64,000 nucleotides of DNA from an uncultured Muribaculaceae bacterium (GCA_910588245.1 CAJUQP010000006.1:61247-125246); one strand, 5' to 3'; counted from the first letter of the stretch, positions 54,533 through 63,843 are shown. A program made the numbers and translations. The notes: generated by a model not told the origin, from the letters alone.

Positions 54533-54556
54533 AAATGATAATTCCTTGTGATGGGT

Positions 54557-57289
54557 TTAGAAGTTCACTTTGAGTCTCAGTGAGAACGTGCGGCCGAATG
54601 AGTATACGGCATATGTGGCGTTGCTCCACGTTCCGGCCACGTCATACGGGCACTGCGCGTCTTTTACGTAGTAGTAGTTGAAGAGGTTGTAGACGTTGCC
54701 ATAGACTGTGGCATCGAGTCCGGCCATCTTAAACTTGTAGCTGCATGAAAGATCGAGCTCATTGCCCCAGGGTATCTCCCAGGGATCGGCGAGAGTAAGC
54801 GTCTTGTTGACCTCGAGGCTTGAGGCGTCGAGATAGTAGTCGGCATAGTTGCGTGCGCTGAAAGTCCAGTCTGCACCGATACGGAAGCCCTTGAACGGAC
54901 GGAAAGTCACACCCAGGCCACCGGTGGTCTGCGCCGAACCGCACACCTTGTGGTTCTTCTGATTGATGACACCCCATGCATGGTCTTCAGCAAGAACTCC
55001 TGATGCAAGTTCCCCGGTAACGATGTTCTTCAGCGGCTGTCCCTGCTCGTTGTAGTAATAACCCTTGGGATTGTTGGTCCACTTCCAGTCGCCGTATGAG
55101 AACATACCCTGGATCTCGAGCCATCTTGTGGGCTTGTAGGCGAAGTCGAGCTCAAAACCGATATGCTGGGCCGACACATTCTCAAGGCTCAGCGAGAAAT
55201 AGCTGCCTGCGTCGGGGCCCTGGCTGATCTCTCCACGTTTCACGGTCTCGCGGTCGCTGCGATCCATCCATTTCGTGAAGTAGCCGTTGGCGGTCATTGA
55301 GAATTTCGGGGAATGGAAACCATAGCCAAGTTCCACGCTGCCGATCTTCTCGTTGCGCGCGTTGGGATTGACAGCGTTGCTCTGGTCAGCTTTAAGGAAT
55401 ACTCCGTATGAGAAGAACGGAGCCTTCGAGATGTAGCCGCCGTTGACGAAGATATTGTTGTGGCGGTCAATGTTCCAGTTGGCGCCCCCTTTCACTGTGC
55501 CTCCGAGGAATGTCTGCCAAGGGGAGGTGCCATGCTCCTTGTCATAATAGAAACGGTCTACTTTCTGATAACCGGTAACGTTGAGGGAGCCTGCCAGAAA
55601 TGTGGTAACCGCGCCGTCGAATAGCTTGTATTCTCCCTGTCCGTAGATTCCTTCCTGATGGGTGTGTCCGTCATAGTCGCGATATACCACGTCGCCTACA
55701 CCGAGTTTCTCGTATTTCCAGTTGGGATCGGCAGCAGCCTTGTTGTTGGATGCTTTCACGTTTGCGCGGTCGGCGTCATCCATGAAATACTCTCCCGAAT
55801 AGAGATCGATAAGCTTGTTCTTGTGGTGGCCCACGTAGTAACGCACGTCAATACCGCCCGTGAGGGTCAGCTTGTTGGGGATCACCTCATTCTTGTAGGT
55901 TGATACGAGACCATACCACTCATGGCTGTTGACACTCTCCGACATGGCCATATAAGAACCTGTGGTGGAAGCGGCGTTGAGATCCTGCACGGCGCCGAAA
56001 TCAAAGGTGCCGTCCGGACGACGCATATCTGTCGTGATCGCGCCGTTGTAGGCCGGACGCCATTTGTTGCGGTATTCGGATGTGCGCCCCTGGCCGGAAT
56101 AGCCTCCGCCTGAGGAAAGTGATGTGTAAAGCGCTGTGGAAAGTGAGGAGTATTCGTTGATCTGCCAGATATGGTTGAGGGAGATGATAGGCTTGTGATA
56201 CTGGTTGCGGTAAGCCGTGCGCTGACGTCCTTCGTTGTCGAAGCCGTAGCCCGGATTGTAGCGGTAGGCGCTCTCTCCGTTCATATACTGCTTGGCTTTC
56301 TGCCAGTTGTCGATTGAGAGGGTGCCATAGACCATGTTGCGCTGGTTGTGCCACTGCGGAGCGCCGAAGGCAGTCAGCGAGAGCTGATGGTTGGTGCCGA
56401 TCTTCTTGGAAATGTTCACGAAATAGTTCCAGGCGCTGAACTCAGTTCCCTGTATGTAGCCTTCGCCCCACTTATGGCTTCCGAGCACTGAAATGGCCCA
56501 GCCGTTGTCCATAAGACCTGTCGAGACACTGAAACCTATGTCGTTGAGGGCATCGTTGCCCATGCCATACCACAAAGATCCACCCTTTTTCGCGTCAAGC
56601 CCGCGGGTTGTGATGTTAATTGTACCGCCGATCGAAGGAGCGGAGATGATGGCGGCTCCGAGACCGCGTTGTGTCTGCATGCTCGAGGTCACACCGGACA
56701 GACCGGCGAAGTTCGACCAATAGATACCGCCCCATTCCATGTCGTTCATCGGGATACCGTTGACCAGCACGGCCACGTTGGGAGCCTTGAATCCACGCAT
56801 GTTGATCTTGGCGTCGCCATAGCCGCCACCCTCTGGTGTGGCCCATACGCCTGGAGTGGATTTGAGCACCTCAGGAAACTCCTTGTTGCCCAGTTTGGCC
56901 TCGATATCTCCGGCAGTCAGCTCGGAAATAGCGATAGGTGTCTCACGGGTGCGTGCCTTCGATTGCGTCACCACAACGTCCTGGAGCATCTGTGAATCGG
57001 GTTCCATCTTTACAGTACCGATGTTGGAGGCGACTTTCACCATAACCGTCTTATAGCCGATATAGCTTATTTTCAACTCCTTTACATTGGATGGAACCTT
57101 CAGGACGAAATTGCCGTCGATGTCGGTCGGGACAGCCGTGGTTGTCCCCTGTGCCTGAACCGTGGCACCCACTACGGGTTCGCCAAGTTCGTCAATAACT
57201 GATCCGCGGCACGTCACTGTGTTGCCCTGGGCATATGCCCAGCCCACCACGCTCAGTATTGCCACGGCCAAGAGAAACAGTCTCTTCAT
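54557..57289 (-). CDS. TonB-dependent outer-membrane receptor (non-SusC type)
   Basis: 910 residues. A signal peptide (to about 21) is followed by a carboxypeptidase-D regulatory-like domain (about 22-100; GSVIDELGEPVVGATVQAQG). The TonB-box/plug part (about 105-235) has DVVVTQSKARTRETPIAISEL and NMRGFKAPNVAVLVNGIPMND, and a long barrel ends LRLKVNF. It lacks the SusC signature. Plug sequence and barrel resemble TonB receptors for small peptides, metals or other non-glycan ligands, but the ligand is not readable. The lipoprotein gene follows on the same strand. A -7 element lies 110 bases upstream. Confidence 0.92.
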   Translation of the reverse strand: MKRLFLLAVAILSVVGWAYAQGNTVTCRGSVIDELGEPVVGATVQAQGTTTAVPTDIDGNFVLKVPSNVKELKISYIGYKTVMVKVASNIGTVKMEPDSQMLQDVVVTQSKARTRETPIAISELTAGDIEAKLGNKEFPEVLKSTPGVWATPEGGGYGDAKINMRGFKAPNVAVLVNGIPMNDMEWGGIYWSNFAGLSGVTSSMQTQRGLGAAIISAPSIGGTINITTRGLDAKKGGSLWYGMGNDALNDIGFSVSTGLMDNGWAISVLGSHKWGEGYIQGTEFSAWNYFVNISKKIGTNHQLSLTAFGAPQWHNQRNMVYGTLSIDNWQKAKQYMNGESAYRYNPGYGFDNEGRQRTAYRNQYHKPIISLNHIWQINEYSSLSTALYTSLSSGGGYSGQGRTSEYRNKWRPAYNGAITTDMRRPDGTFDFGAVQDLNAASTTGSYMAMSESVNSHEWYGLVSTYKNEVIPNKLTLTGGIDVRYYVGHHKNKLIDLYSGEYFMDDADRANVKASNNKAAADPNWKYEKLGVGDVVYRDYDGHTHQEGIYGQGEYKLFDGAVTTFLAGSLNVTGYQKVDRFYYDKEHGTSPWQTFLGGTVKGGANWNIDRHNNIFVNGGYISKAPFFSYGVFLKADQSNAVNPNARNEKIGSVELGYGFHSPKFSMTANGYFTKWMDRSDRETVKRGEISQGPDAGSYFSLSLENVSAQHIGFELDFAYKPTRWLEIQGMFSYGDWKWTNNPKGYYYNEQGQPLKNIVTGELASGVLAEDHAWGVINQKNHKVCGSAQTTGGLGVTFRPFKGFRIGADWTFSARNYADYYLDASSLEVNKTLTLADPWEIPWGNELDLSCSYKFKMAGLDATVYGNVYNLFNYYYVKDAQCPYDVAGTWSNATYAVYSFGRTFSLRLKVNF

Positions 57290-57597
57290 ACGTAGGTTGA
57301 TTTTAGTTAATTATGCGTTTTATGGATTTATCTCTATTGATGAATACTTTGGGTTGGATAAAATCTCTTTATAGAATAGTATCTCGATATTCCATATGCA
57401 AATTTAACAACTTTTGTCTTATGAGCCAACTCCCTCGCCCATTTTTAACAATTTATTCATAACAAAACTTAAATCGGCATACTTCGGCCCATCGGCGATG
57501 ACATTTTATCACTCTGTATTCGCACATGATAGACTTCTTTTTATTCTCCGGTTTATTTTTTTACCACTGTTTTTCTCTATATTTGATAAAAAAAAGG
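57290..57597. other. Divergent intergenic region between TonB receptor and MFS genes
   Basis: No gene is seen. The two divergent promoters are given as separate entries. The stretch is AT-rich compared with its flanks. Confidence 0.5.
57399..57406 (-). promoter_or_regulatory. Likely -7 element of the TonB receptor gene
   Basis: TAAATTTG on the minus strand, matching TAnnTTTG, 110 bases from the start. The -33 partner is unclear. Confidence 0.5.
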
Positions 57598-57605
57598 TAA
57601 ATTTG
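57598..57605 (+). promoter_or_regulatory. Likely -7 element of the MFS gene
   Basis: TAAATTTG, about 100 bases upstream of the start. The -33 region is T-rich without a clear TTTG at the right distance. Confidence 0.5.
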
Positions 57606-57705
57606 CATCAGTGTTGACATCCGGACTGGCACATGCCGTTCCTTTGTCTCACCGCTGTCCGCTCTCCTTCCCCTCCCCGTAGAAAAACTGAACTAATCAA
57701 ATATT

Positions 57706-59196
57706 ATGGCAATCAAAGAATCCTTATCCGCTACGCAGGTGCTCCTGCGCGACAAGGCGTGGGCACGCTGGACAGCCCTCGTGCTGCTGGCCTCGGCGAT
57801 GTTTTTCGCCTACATCTTCGTCGATGTGCTCTCCCCTCTCCAGGAATATCTCCACAACACCAAAGGCTGGGAGCCCCAGGCATACGGTCGCTTCGCAGGC
57901 TCCGAGACATTCCTCAATGTCTTCGTGTTCTTCCTGATTTTCGCAGGCATCATCCTCGACAAGATGGGCGTGCGTTTCACCGCTATCCTCTCCGGAGCCG
58001 TCATGGTGGTCGGAAGTTCCATCAATTTCTATGCGCTGACCGACTGGTTTGCAGGCAGCTCACTTGAGCACTTCATGGATGGCTTCGTAAATCTTCCTGA
58101 CACATGGTGGAACATAACTCCATTCTATAAAGGGATGCCGGCCTCCGCCAAACTCTCGGCGATAGGATTCATGATCTTCGGATGCGGATGTGAGATGGCC
58201 GGCATCACGGTGTCGCGCGGCATCGTGAAATGGTTCGAAGGTAAGGAAATGGCCCTCGCCATGGGCATCGAGATGGCCATAGCGCGTCTCGGCGTGGCGG
58301 TCGTCTTCCTCGGTTCCCCCGCCATAGCTGCTTTCGGTGGCAATATCAGCGTATCGCGTCCTGTGGCATTCTCCGTGTTGCTCCTCATCATCGGTCTTAT
58401 CGGCTTCATCGTTTATTCCTTCATGGACCGTTCGCTTGAGAAAGAGATGGGCTCCAAAGGAGAAGTCAAGGATGATCCGTTCAAGGTTTCCGACCTTAAA
58501 TATATCTTCTCATCCAAGGTGTTCTGGCTGGTGGCCCTGCTCTGTGTGCTCTATTATTCGGCCATCTTCCCCTTCCAGAAATACGCCAACAACATGCTTC
58601 AGTGCAACCTCGGCATATCGGCTGAGGCTGCGGGACGTGTCTTCTTCGTCTTCCCTCTCGGAGCGGCCGTGATCACCCCGCTCCTCGGCAATTACCTTGA
58701 TCGCCGTGGCAAAGGCGCGACGATGCTCATATGGGGCGCCATACTGATGATCGTGTGCCATCTCACTTTCGCCTTTATCCTTCCCGCCACCCAATCGGCA
58801 GTCGTGGCCTATTCGGCTATCGTGCTCCTCGGCATCAGTTTCTCGCTTGTGCCCGCCTCTCTCTGGCCCTCGGTTCCCAAGCTTGTCGACAACCGCCTTC
58901 TCGGATCGGCCTATGCCGTGATCTTCTGGATCCAGAACATCGGCCTCTACGCTTTCCCGATGATCATCGGCGCCGTGCTCGCCGCCTCCAACCCCGGAGT
59001 CGACGACCCGATGCAGTACAACTACACAGTGCCCATGCTCGTCTTCGCGTCGCTCGGAGGCCTCGCGCTCATTCTCGGCATCATCCTCAAGGCTCTCGAC
59101 GCCAAGAAGCACTATGGCCTCGAGCTTCCCAACATCACCTCCGACAAAGTCCGTGATGAGGAACTCGCCGCCGAGAACGCCGCTGCGGAAGAGTAA
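57706..59196 (+). CDS. MFS transporter
   Basis: 496 residues with about 12 predicted membrane helices. The first are at about 25-45 (WTALVLLASAMFFAYIFVDVL), then FLNVFVFFLIFAGIIL and SGAVMVVGSSINFYAL. A typical MFS loop motif is seen in GIILDKMGVRFTAI. The central cytosolic loop (about 240-265) separates two six-helix halves. A C-terminal hydrophilic tail ends EELAAENAAAEE. The closest family by eye is the MFSD1-like/nitrate-sugar group. Substrate cannot be assigned. The small membrane gene that follows is separated by a terminator. Confidence 0.85.
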   Translation: MAIKESLSATQVLLRDKAWARWTALVLLASAMFFAYIFVDVLSPLQEYLHNTKGWEPQAYGRFAGSETFLNVFVFFLIFAGIILDKMGVRFTAILSGAVMVVGSSINFYALTDWFAGSSLEHFMDGFVNLPDTWWNITPFYKGMPASAKLSAIGFMIFGCGCEMAGITVSRGIVKWFEGKEMALAMGIEMAIARLGVAVVFLGSPAIAAFGGNISVSRPVAFSVLLLIIGLIGFIVYSFMDRSLEKEMGSKGEVKDDPFKVSDLKYIFSSKVFWLVALLCVLYYSAIFPFQKYANNMLQCNLGISAEAAGRVFFVFPLGAAVITPLLGNYLDRRGKGATMLIWGAILMIVCHLTFAFILPATQSAVVAYSAIVLLGISFSLVPASLWPSVPKLVDNRLLGSAYAVIFWIQNIGLYAFPMIIGAVLAASNPGVDDPMQYNYTVPMLVFASLGGLALILGIILKALDAKKHYGLELPNITSDKVRDEELAAENAAAEE

Positions 59197-59236
59197 GAAA
59201 TTTTCTGAAACTTACGGCAATATAAGCAAAAAATCA

Positions 59237-59264
59237 CTGGGGCTGTCTGCACAGACAGTCCCAG
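59237..59264 (+). terminator. Terminator of the MFS gene
   Basis: CTGGGGCTGTCTG (59237-59249) pairs with CAGACAGTCCCAG (59252-59264, one G-T pair) over a 2-base loop, followed by AT-rich sequence. Confidence 0.7.
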
Positions 59265-59292
59265 TTCATAATTTATAATTCATAATCATCCA

Positions 59293-59565
59293 ATGCGTTT
59301 TCTCCATTCTAAAATCACTGCCTGGGCCGCGCTTTTCCTTGTTGTGCTAATCATAGCCCTCACATTCAGCATGAGGCCCGTATGGTGGGCCTACACTGAC
59401 CTGTTCTTCATGTTCATGGCCGCTTTCTGCAACACCGTGGCCCAGTATCTGCGCAGTCTCAGCGCGGCATCGGCCCGCAAGCTCGAGACATGCGCGATGA
59501 TTTTCGGCATCCTGACGGCCATCGCCATCATCGGCGAATATATAGCGTTCCAGTATATCGGCTAA
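59293..59565 (+). CDS. Small membrane protein, unknown
   Basis: 90 residues with three hydrophobic segments (about 10-25, WAALFLVVLIIALTFS; 30-50, WWAYTDLFFMFMAAFCNTVA; 66-88, LETCAMIFGILTAIAIIGEYI). No family is recognised, though similar proteins occur in Bacteroidales. The gene ends 4 bases from the stop of the convergent flippase-like gene, so no terminator can fit between them. Confidence 0.65.
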   Translation: MRFLHSKITAWAALFLVVLIIALTFSMRPVWWAYTDLFFMFMAAFCNTVAQYLRSLSAASARKLETCAMIFGILTAIAIIGEYIAFQYIG

Positions 59566-59569
59566 AGGC

Positions 59570-60670
59570 TCACTTCTTGCCGAGCACTCCGGGGTGGAAT
59601 TTCTCAAGCGAGTTCTTAAGCCACCCCGGCACGATGATCACCCCTATCAGCAGATACATATAATAGGAGATCACCCTCCAGATCACGGCGAGGATCAGAG
59701 CCATCCCTGCCGATGAGACTATGTCTCCGTAGCATTCGGAGAAAAGCCATTCGCTCAGCCCCGAGCCCCCGGGGGTAGGCCCGATCATGAGAAGCACCCA
59801 GATCACAAGCTGGCGCGCGAGAATCACCCACTGCCAGCTGTCGGATCCCGGCACGAAAGCGAGGAAAAGGACATTGACCACAAGATAACGGGAGAACCAC
59901 GACAGCGCCGTGGCGACGAATATCTCAACCCAGAATCTGAACGGACGGCTCTTGAGCTCCCGGGAGGTGGCAACCATATTGTCGCCAAGGCTCTCGGCCT
60001 GTCCCTGCCACCGGTGAAGGATACGCCATCCGAACACCTTTCCGATGACTGCCTTTATCCAGTAGGGCCGGAGTATGATGCCGATAAAAAGGATGGCGGT
60101 CCAGATGAATATGCCAGTGTATATAAGCCAGAACGTGAGCTTTATTCCTGCCGAGAAACCTGACGCGCCGGTGTCGAAAAGCTCGTTGCCGGGAGTGAGA
60201 AGCACCACAAGCGGACAGAACACCACAAAAAACAGCTCGTCCATGAAAAGCGTGGTTATCATCAGTGCGGTGGCGCGGCCGAACTCTATCCCTTTGGTAT
60301 TGAGGAAAACCATTCCGAAAGAACTTCCACCGACTGCAGAGGGGGTGACACACGAGGCGAACTCACAAAGGAAACACACCTCATATGCGCTCTTCCACGA
60401 CAACTGTTTCCCCGTAAGGGCCCTGAAGCGCCACGACATGCCGAAATCCCGGCCGAACATGAAGAGCACGCCGAGGGCCAGACAAAACCATGTGAAGGGG
60501 GTGAAATGGAGGCTGTGCCACACTGCCGCGACATCCTCCTTCTTCGTGTCTTTCCAGAACATAAACGCGACAACAGCCATGCCGATCACCACCGGGGTGA
60601 TGATCTTCCATATGGAGAAAAGCTTTTTCTCCGGCATGCTCGGTTTCGCGGTCTTCCCTTCCTCTGCCAT
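59570..60670 (-). CDS. Flippase-like membrane protein (LPG-synthase TM / UPF0104 family)
   Basis: 366 residues with about eight membrane helices (for example IITPVVIGMAVVAFMFW and LGVLFMFGRDFGMSWRFRAL). Conserved family blocks: CEFASCVTPSAVGGSSFGMVFL and MIGPTPGGSGLSEWLFSE (the PTPGGxG motif). The family is found in the membrane part of lysylphosphatidylglycerol synthases and in stand-alone proteins that probably move lipids. The soluble synthase domain is absent. A tRNA-Cys gene lies upstream on the same strand. Confidence 0.85.
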   Translation of the reverse strand: MAEEGKTAKPSMPEKKLFSIWKIITPVVIGMAVVAFMFWKDTKKEDVAAVWHSLHFTPFTWFCLALGVLFMFGRDFGMSWRFRALTGKQLSWKSAYEVCFLCEFASCVTPSAVGGSSFGMVFLNTKGIEFGRATALMITTLFMDELFFVVFCPLVVLLTPGNELFDTGASGFSAGIKLTFWLIYTGIFIWTAILFIGIILRPYWIKAVIGKVFGWRILHRWQGQAESLGDNMVATSRELKSRPFRFWVEIFVATALSWFSRYLVVNVLFLAFVPGSDSWQWVILARQLVIWVLLMIGPTPGGSGLSEWLFSECYGDIVSSAGMALILAVIWRVISYYMYLLIGVIIVPGWLKNSLEKFHPGVLGKK

Positions 60671-60699
60671 ACGCTAAGACAATATAATGTCCTTAAAAC

Positions 60700-60738
60700 A
60701 AATAATTCCCACTTCTTTCTTAGAAGCAGGAATTATTT
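60700..60738 (-). terminator. Terminator of tRNA-Cys
   Basis: AATAATTCC (60737-60729 on the minus strand) pairs with GGAATTATT (60709-60701), with an inner CTTCT/AGAAG stem, followed by TGTTTTAAG. Confidence 0.75.
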
Positions 60739-60740
60739 TG

Positions 60741-60811
60741 AGGTGCCAACCAGACTCGAACTGGTGTAAACGGTTTTGCAGACCGGTACCTAACCACTCG
60801 GACATGGCACC
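60741..60811 (-). tRNA. tRNA-Cys (anticodon GCA)
   Basis: 71 bases on the minus strand. Acceptor stem GGTGCCA/TGGCACC (7 perfect pairs), discriminator T as in tRNA-Cys, anticodon loop CTGCAAA with GCA, and T-arm ACCAGTTCGAGTCTGGT. The 3' CCA is not encoded. It has its own promoter and terminator. Confidence 0.95.
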
Positions 60812-60842
60812 CTATCAAGCCGTCTCTCCGGCTTTGCGAGTG

Positions 60843-60874
60843 CAAAATTAGCAATTCTTTTCCATTCCGCCAAA
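60843..60874 (-). promoter_or_regulatory. Promoter of tRNA-Cys
   Basis: On the minus strand TTTG (60871-60874), 20 bases, TAATTTTG (60843-60850): a full consensus, about 31 bases from the tRNA 5' end. Confidence 0.8.
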
Positions 60875-60956
60875 TTTCGGAGGCATTTTTATCAATTTTT
60901 TATTTTTTTCCGATTACGTCTTGCCATTGCCTCGGGAATCTGACCGGGTCAGAAAG

Positions 60957-62261
60957 CTACTTGAAACGCTTGTAAATCTCTGTCCCCTGCCGTTTTACCC
61001 TGTCGACATCAGCCTTGTCGGATGGATCTACCCCATATTTCGAGAGGGGTGGCACCACGATACGCGTGCCTGGCTTTATGCGGTTGGGATGGCCGAGTAT
61101 GGCTTTGTTCTCCTCATATATTATAGGCCAGAGATTGAAATTGCCATAGTGCTCCTTTGCAATGATGGTCAGATAACGGGTGGTGGTCACTGTGTCGTAG
61201 ACCGGCCTGTCTGACGGAACGGTAGGGACATCGTCATCGGCCGAGAGCCTGGAGGATGACGTGGAGGATGAAGTGGCGGCAACAGCGCTGTCAGCGCTCT
61301 CCGGAGCAGGCGCCACAGTTCTCACGCCTACGCTGTCGGCGGATACCTGAGAGTCACCGGCCCGTGAAGGCACCACGGCCTGCGCCTCGATTCCGGCATT
61401 CTCTACGACGCGGACTGTGTCCGCTTCCCGGGTGTGCATCCACCAGAGCAAACCTCCGCCAATAAGCGCGGCCGCAATAAACCCGGCGACGAAACCTCCT
61501 ACGAACCGTCGCGGATGTCTCTCCTCATCACTGCCGTCACCGGCCTCAGCGCATGTCTCCTCATTATCCGGGCCTCTGTCGGAATCACGGATGCTGTCAT
61601 TATTTTCAGGGATGACAATAGAGAAATAGGGAGCCCTCTCCACGGGCGCGCTATCAGCACCGGCATAGGCCTCTTCCGAAGCCATATCAGCGGCGTCCTC
61701 CTCTTCCGACTCCTCGATAAGCGACGGCTCCGACGCTTCGGCATCGGATTCATTCATCCCCCCGTTTCCCTGCACCTTATCCTGAGTCTCCGGCACTGCG
61801 TCATCCGCCGGCACTGCGTCGTCGGCTACTCCGGCTGCTACGCATGCCACCTGCGTGTCGCTCTCCGCCTCGCCACTGTCGGATTCTTCCGTAGCACATC
61901 CTGCCACCTCCTCAGCCATAAAGATGTCGGTCGGAAGGTCGTCTGATATCTCCACCGCCTCAAAGGCGTCGAAAGGCGCATTGACAGCCGAAGCGAGTTC
62001 TTTGGCGGCGACAAACATTATCTTCTGATGTCCCGCTATCTCATATTCCTCGCCTGTGGCCACGTTCACGCTCTTGCGGGCTTCGACCTCCACGAGTTTG
62101 AAGGTGCCGAATCCCTTTATACGCACGCTCTCACCGGCTGCGAGTTCGTCGGAGACGATACGGAAAATCTCCTTTATGAAATCCTCACAAAGTTTTTTCT
62201 GCTTCCCGGTGGTTATGGCGAGCATGGCCGCCAGGCGCGGCATGGTTATCTTAGTTTCCAT
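60957..62261 (-). CDS. HU-domain / transmembrane / LysM fusion protein
   Basis: 434 residues. An HU/IHF-type DNA-binding domain (about 1-97; VRIKGFGTFKLVEVEARKS) is followed by an acidic low-complexity linker (about 100-245, rich in D, E, A and S). One transmembrane helix (about 253-275; FVGGFVAGFIAAALIGGGLLWW) leads to a periplasmic Ser/Asp-rich spacer and a C-terminal LysM domain (about 354-402; IAKEHYGNFNLWPIIYEEN, PNRIKPGTRIVVPP). The topology would place HU in the cytosol and LysM on peptidoglycan. Bacteroidetes also have HU-like-SPOR fusions of similar layout. It overlaps the small HU gene upstream by 11 bases. Confidence 0.85.
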   Translation of the reverse strand: METKITMPRLAAMLAITTGKQKKLCEDFIKEIFRIVSDELAAGESVRIKGFGTFKLVEVEARKSVNVATGEEYEIAGHQKIMFVAAKELASAVNAPFDAFEAVEISDDLPTDIFMAEEVAGCATEESDSGEAESDTQVACVAAGVADDAVPADDAVPETQDKVQGNGGMNESDAEASEPSLIEESEEEDAADMASEEAYAGADSAPVERAPYFSIVIPENNDSIRDSDRGPDNEETCAEAGDGSDEERHPRRFVGGFVAGFIAAALIGGGLLWWMHTREADTVRVVENAGIEAQAVVPSRAGDSQVSADSVGVRTVAPAPESADSAVAATSSSTSSSRLSADDDVPTVPSDRPVYDTVTTTRYLTIIAKEHYGNFNLWPIIYEENKAILGHPNRIKPGTRIVVPPLSKYGVDPSDKADVDRVKRQGTEIYKRFK

Positions 62262-62532
62262 TCCTTACTCTCTGTTTCAAGATAGACGAAGGTTTGAACG
62301 TCATGATGATTTTCGGCGGCACGAGAAGCCTCTTGCCGGATGCCGGATGCACGGCCACTCGCTCCATGCGTTTCTTAGGCTCGAATGTGCCGAACCCCGT
62401 CAGAGCCACGCTGTCGAGAGAGGCCCCGCATTCACCCACCGCGGTGGCCAGACCGTCGATCAGCACTCCGACTGTGTCGCGCGATATGTCGAGATTTCTC
62501 GACAGTGTGTCTACAAGAGTCTTGTTGTCCAT
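62251..62532 (-). CDS. Small HU/IHF-family DNA-binding protein
   Basis: 93 residues, full HU length. The dimerisation helices (NKTLVDTLSRNLDISRDTV) are followed by the beta-arm region with VALTGFGTFEPKKR and RVAVHPASGKRLLVPPK. It replaces the usual NPxT arm tip motif by HPASGKRL, which keeps the proline. It bends or packages DNA in the cytosol. The stop lies inside the next gene, so the two are translationally coupled and may form a heterodimer. Confidence 0.88.
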   Translation of the reverse strand: MDNKTLVDTLSRNLDISRDTVGVLIDGLATAVGECGASLDSVALTGFGTFEPKKRMERVAVHPASGKRLLVPPKIIMTFKPSSILKQRVRNGN

Positions 62533-62568
62533 AGTTCTGTTTTCACAAGATTAATACCGAAATTCCAA

Positions 62569-62576
62569 CAAAATTA
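62569..62576 (-). promoter_or_regulatory. Possible -7 element of the HU pair
   Basis: TAATTTTG on the minus strand, 37 bases upstream of the small HU start. A CAAT lies at a distance of 23 bases on the plus strand, so the -33 is weak. Confidence 0.4.
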
Positions 62577-62668
62577 ACGAAAAAAAAGGAGATATGCCTC
62601 CAATATCCAAATTTATTATAGCAGTTATGAAATTAATCGGATTTCCTTTCGTCATATACATATAAAAT

Positions 62669-63583
62669 ATGCAAACGTTTCAAACAACAATGACAATGGC
62701 AAGATTCAAAACACTTCTCGCGGCTTTCGTGATCGCCGCGTCTTTCCAGGCTTCGGCCCAGGTGCTCTACAAAGTTGAAGGCAACGGCCTCCAGGCTCCA
62801 TCATACGTGTTCGGCACTCATCACCTCGCTCCTATTTCTGTGATCGAGAAATTCGGCGCTGCCGATCCTTATAAATCCGCCTCGCAGGTGGTCGGAGAGA
62901 TCGACATGACCGGAAGCCAGACGGAGATGGCCATGAAAATGCAGCCGCACATGATGGCTCCCGCCGACAGCACCCTCTCCAAAGTGATCTCTCCTGAAGA
63001 TTACGCGGTGATAAGCGAGGAATTCAAGAACTGGGCGCCAATGCCGGGAATGGAGCTCAAGATGCTCGACATGCTCAAGCCCATGTCGGTCACGGCTATG
63101 GTGGCCGCCACTATGGCCACGAAGGCCATGCCCGACTACAAACCGGGCGAACAGCTCGACACCTGGTTCCAGACCACCGGCAAGACCGACGGCAAGACCA
63201 TAGTGCCCCTTGAGACTGTGGAGCAGCAGGCCACTCTTCTTTTCGACACCACCCCGATAGCTTTCCAGGCTGAGGCTCTTGTGGAGATGCTCAAAAACCC
63301 ACAGAAATCAGTCGACAGCACCAAAGAGTTGACCGGCGCCTATCTCGCCGAGGATCTCGACAAGATGATCACGCTCTCTGAGAAAGACGACGAGCACCCC
63401 GAGTTCATGGAAGCCCTACTCGACCGAAGGAACGCTGACTGGCTCACCAAACTCCCCGGCATCTTCAAGCAGGGCCCGACTTTCGTAGCTGTCGGCGCGC
63501 TCCACCTCGCAGGCGACAAAGGCATTATCGCCGGCCTTCGCAATCTCGGCTACACTGTCACCCCGGTGAAAGCCGCCAAATGA
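62669..63583 (+). CDS. TraB/GumN-family secreted protein
   Basis: 304 residues from 62669; starts at 62690 and 62696 (MARFKTLLAAFVIAASFQ) are equally possible and give a more usual signal peptide. The mature part has the TraB/GumN signature: YVFGTHHLAP near the start (GTHH) and VAVGALHLAGDKGIIAGLRNLGY at the end, and a central conserved glutamate region (VVGEIDMTG). The family is related to Tiki proteases and may be metal-dependent peptidases in the periplasm. No recognised partner is next to it; a strong terminator follows. Confidence 0.88.
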   Translation: MQTFQTTMTMARFKTLLAAFVIAASFQASAQVLYKVEGNGLQAPSYVFGTHHLAPISVIEKFGAADPYKSASQVVGEIDMTGSQTEMAMKMQPHMMAPADSTLSKVISPEDYAVISEEFKNWAPMPGMELKMLDMLKPMSVTAMVAATMATKAMPDYKPGEQLDTWFQTTGKTDGKTIVPLETVEQQATLLFDTTPIAFQAEALVEMLKNPQKSVDSTKELTGAYLAEDLDKMITLSEKDDEHPEFMEALLDRRNADWLTKLPGIFKQGPTFVAVGALHLAGDKGIIAGLRNLGYTVTPVKAAK

Positions 63584-63620
63584 CCCTCTCCCCCATCTTT
63601 ATCATACTTGATCTATACTG

Positions 63621-63660
63621 CAACCGCATCAGGACCGACATCCTGATGCGGTTGTTTTAT
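63621..63660 (+). terminator. Terminator of the TraB/GumN gene
   Basis: CAACCGCATCAGGA (63621-63634) pairs perfectly with 63641-63654 around a 6-base loop, then TTTTAT. Confidence 0.9.
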
Positions 63661-63843
63661 CGCGATTCCACAAGGCGTATGAGGCAATCGGTGTTCAGCC
63701 CCCTCTCATAGTCGACGCGCAGTCGTAGGGTGTCAGTGAAGCCTGCCTCGCCGCCACTCTTTGACGGCATAGCCGACGCCAACACGAGCAGCCACGCCTC
63801 TCGCAATTTTCGCAGCGAACCGTGCCCTAAACTCAGTTTTTGT

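Noticed and set aside
57633..58067. A 144-codon plus-strand frame overlapping the MFS start
   Set aside because: It is in another frame of the MFS gene. The MFS frame has the membrane-protein pattern and the family motifs.
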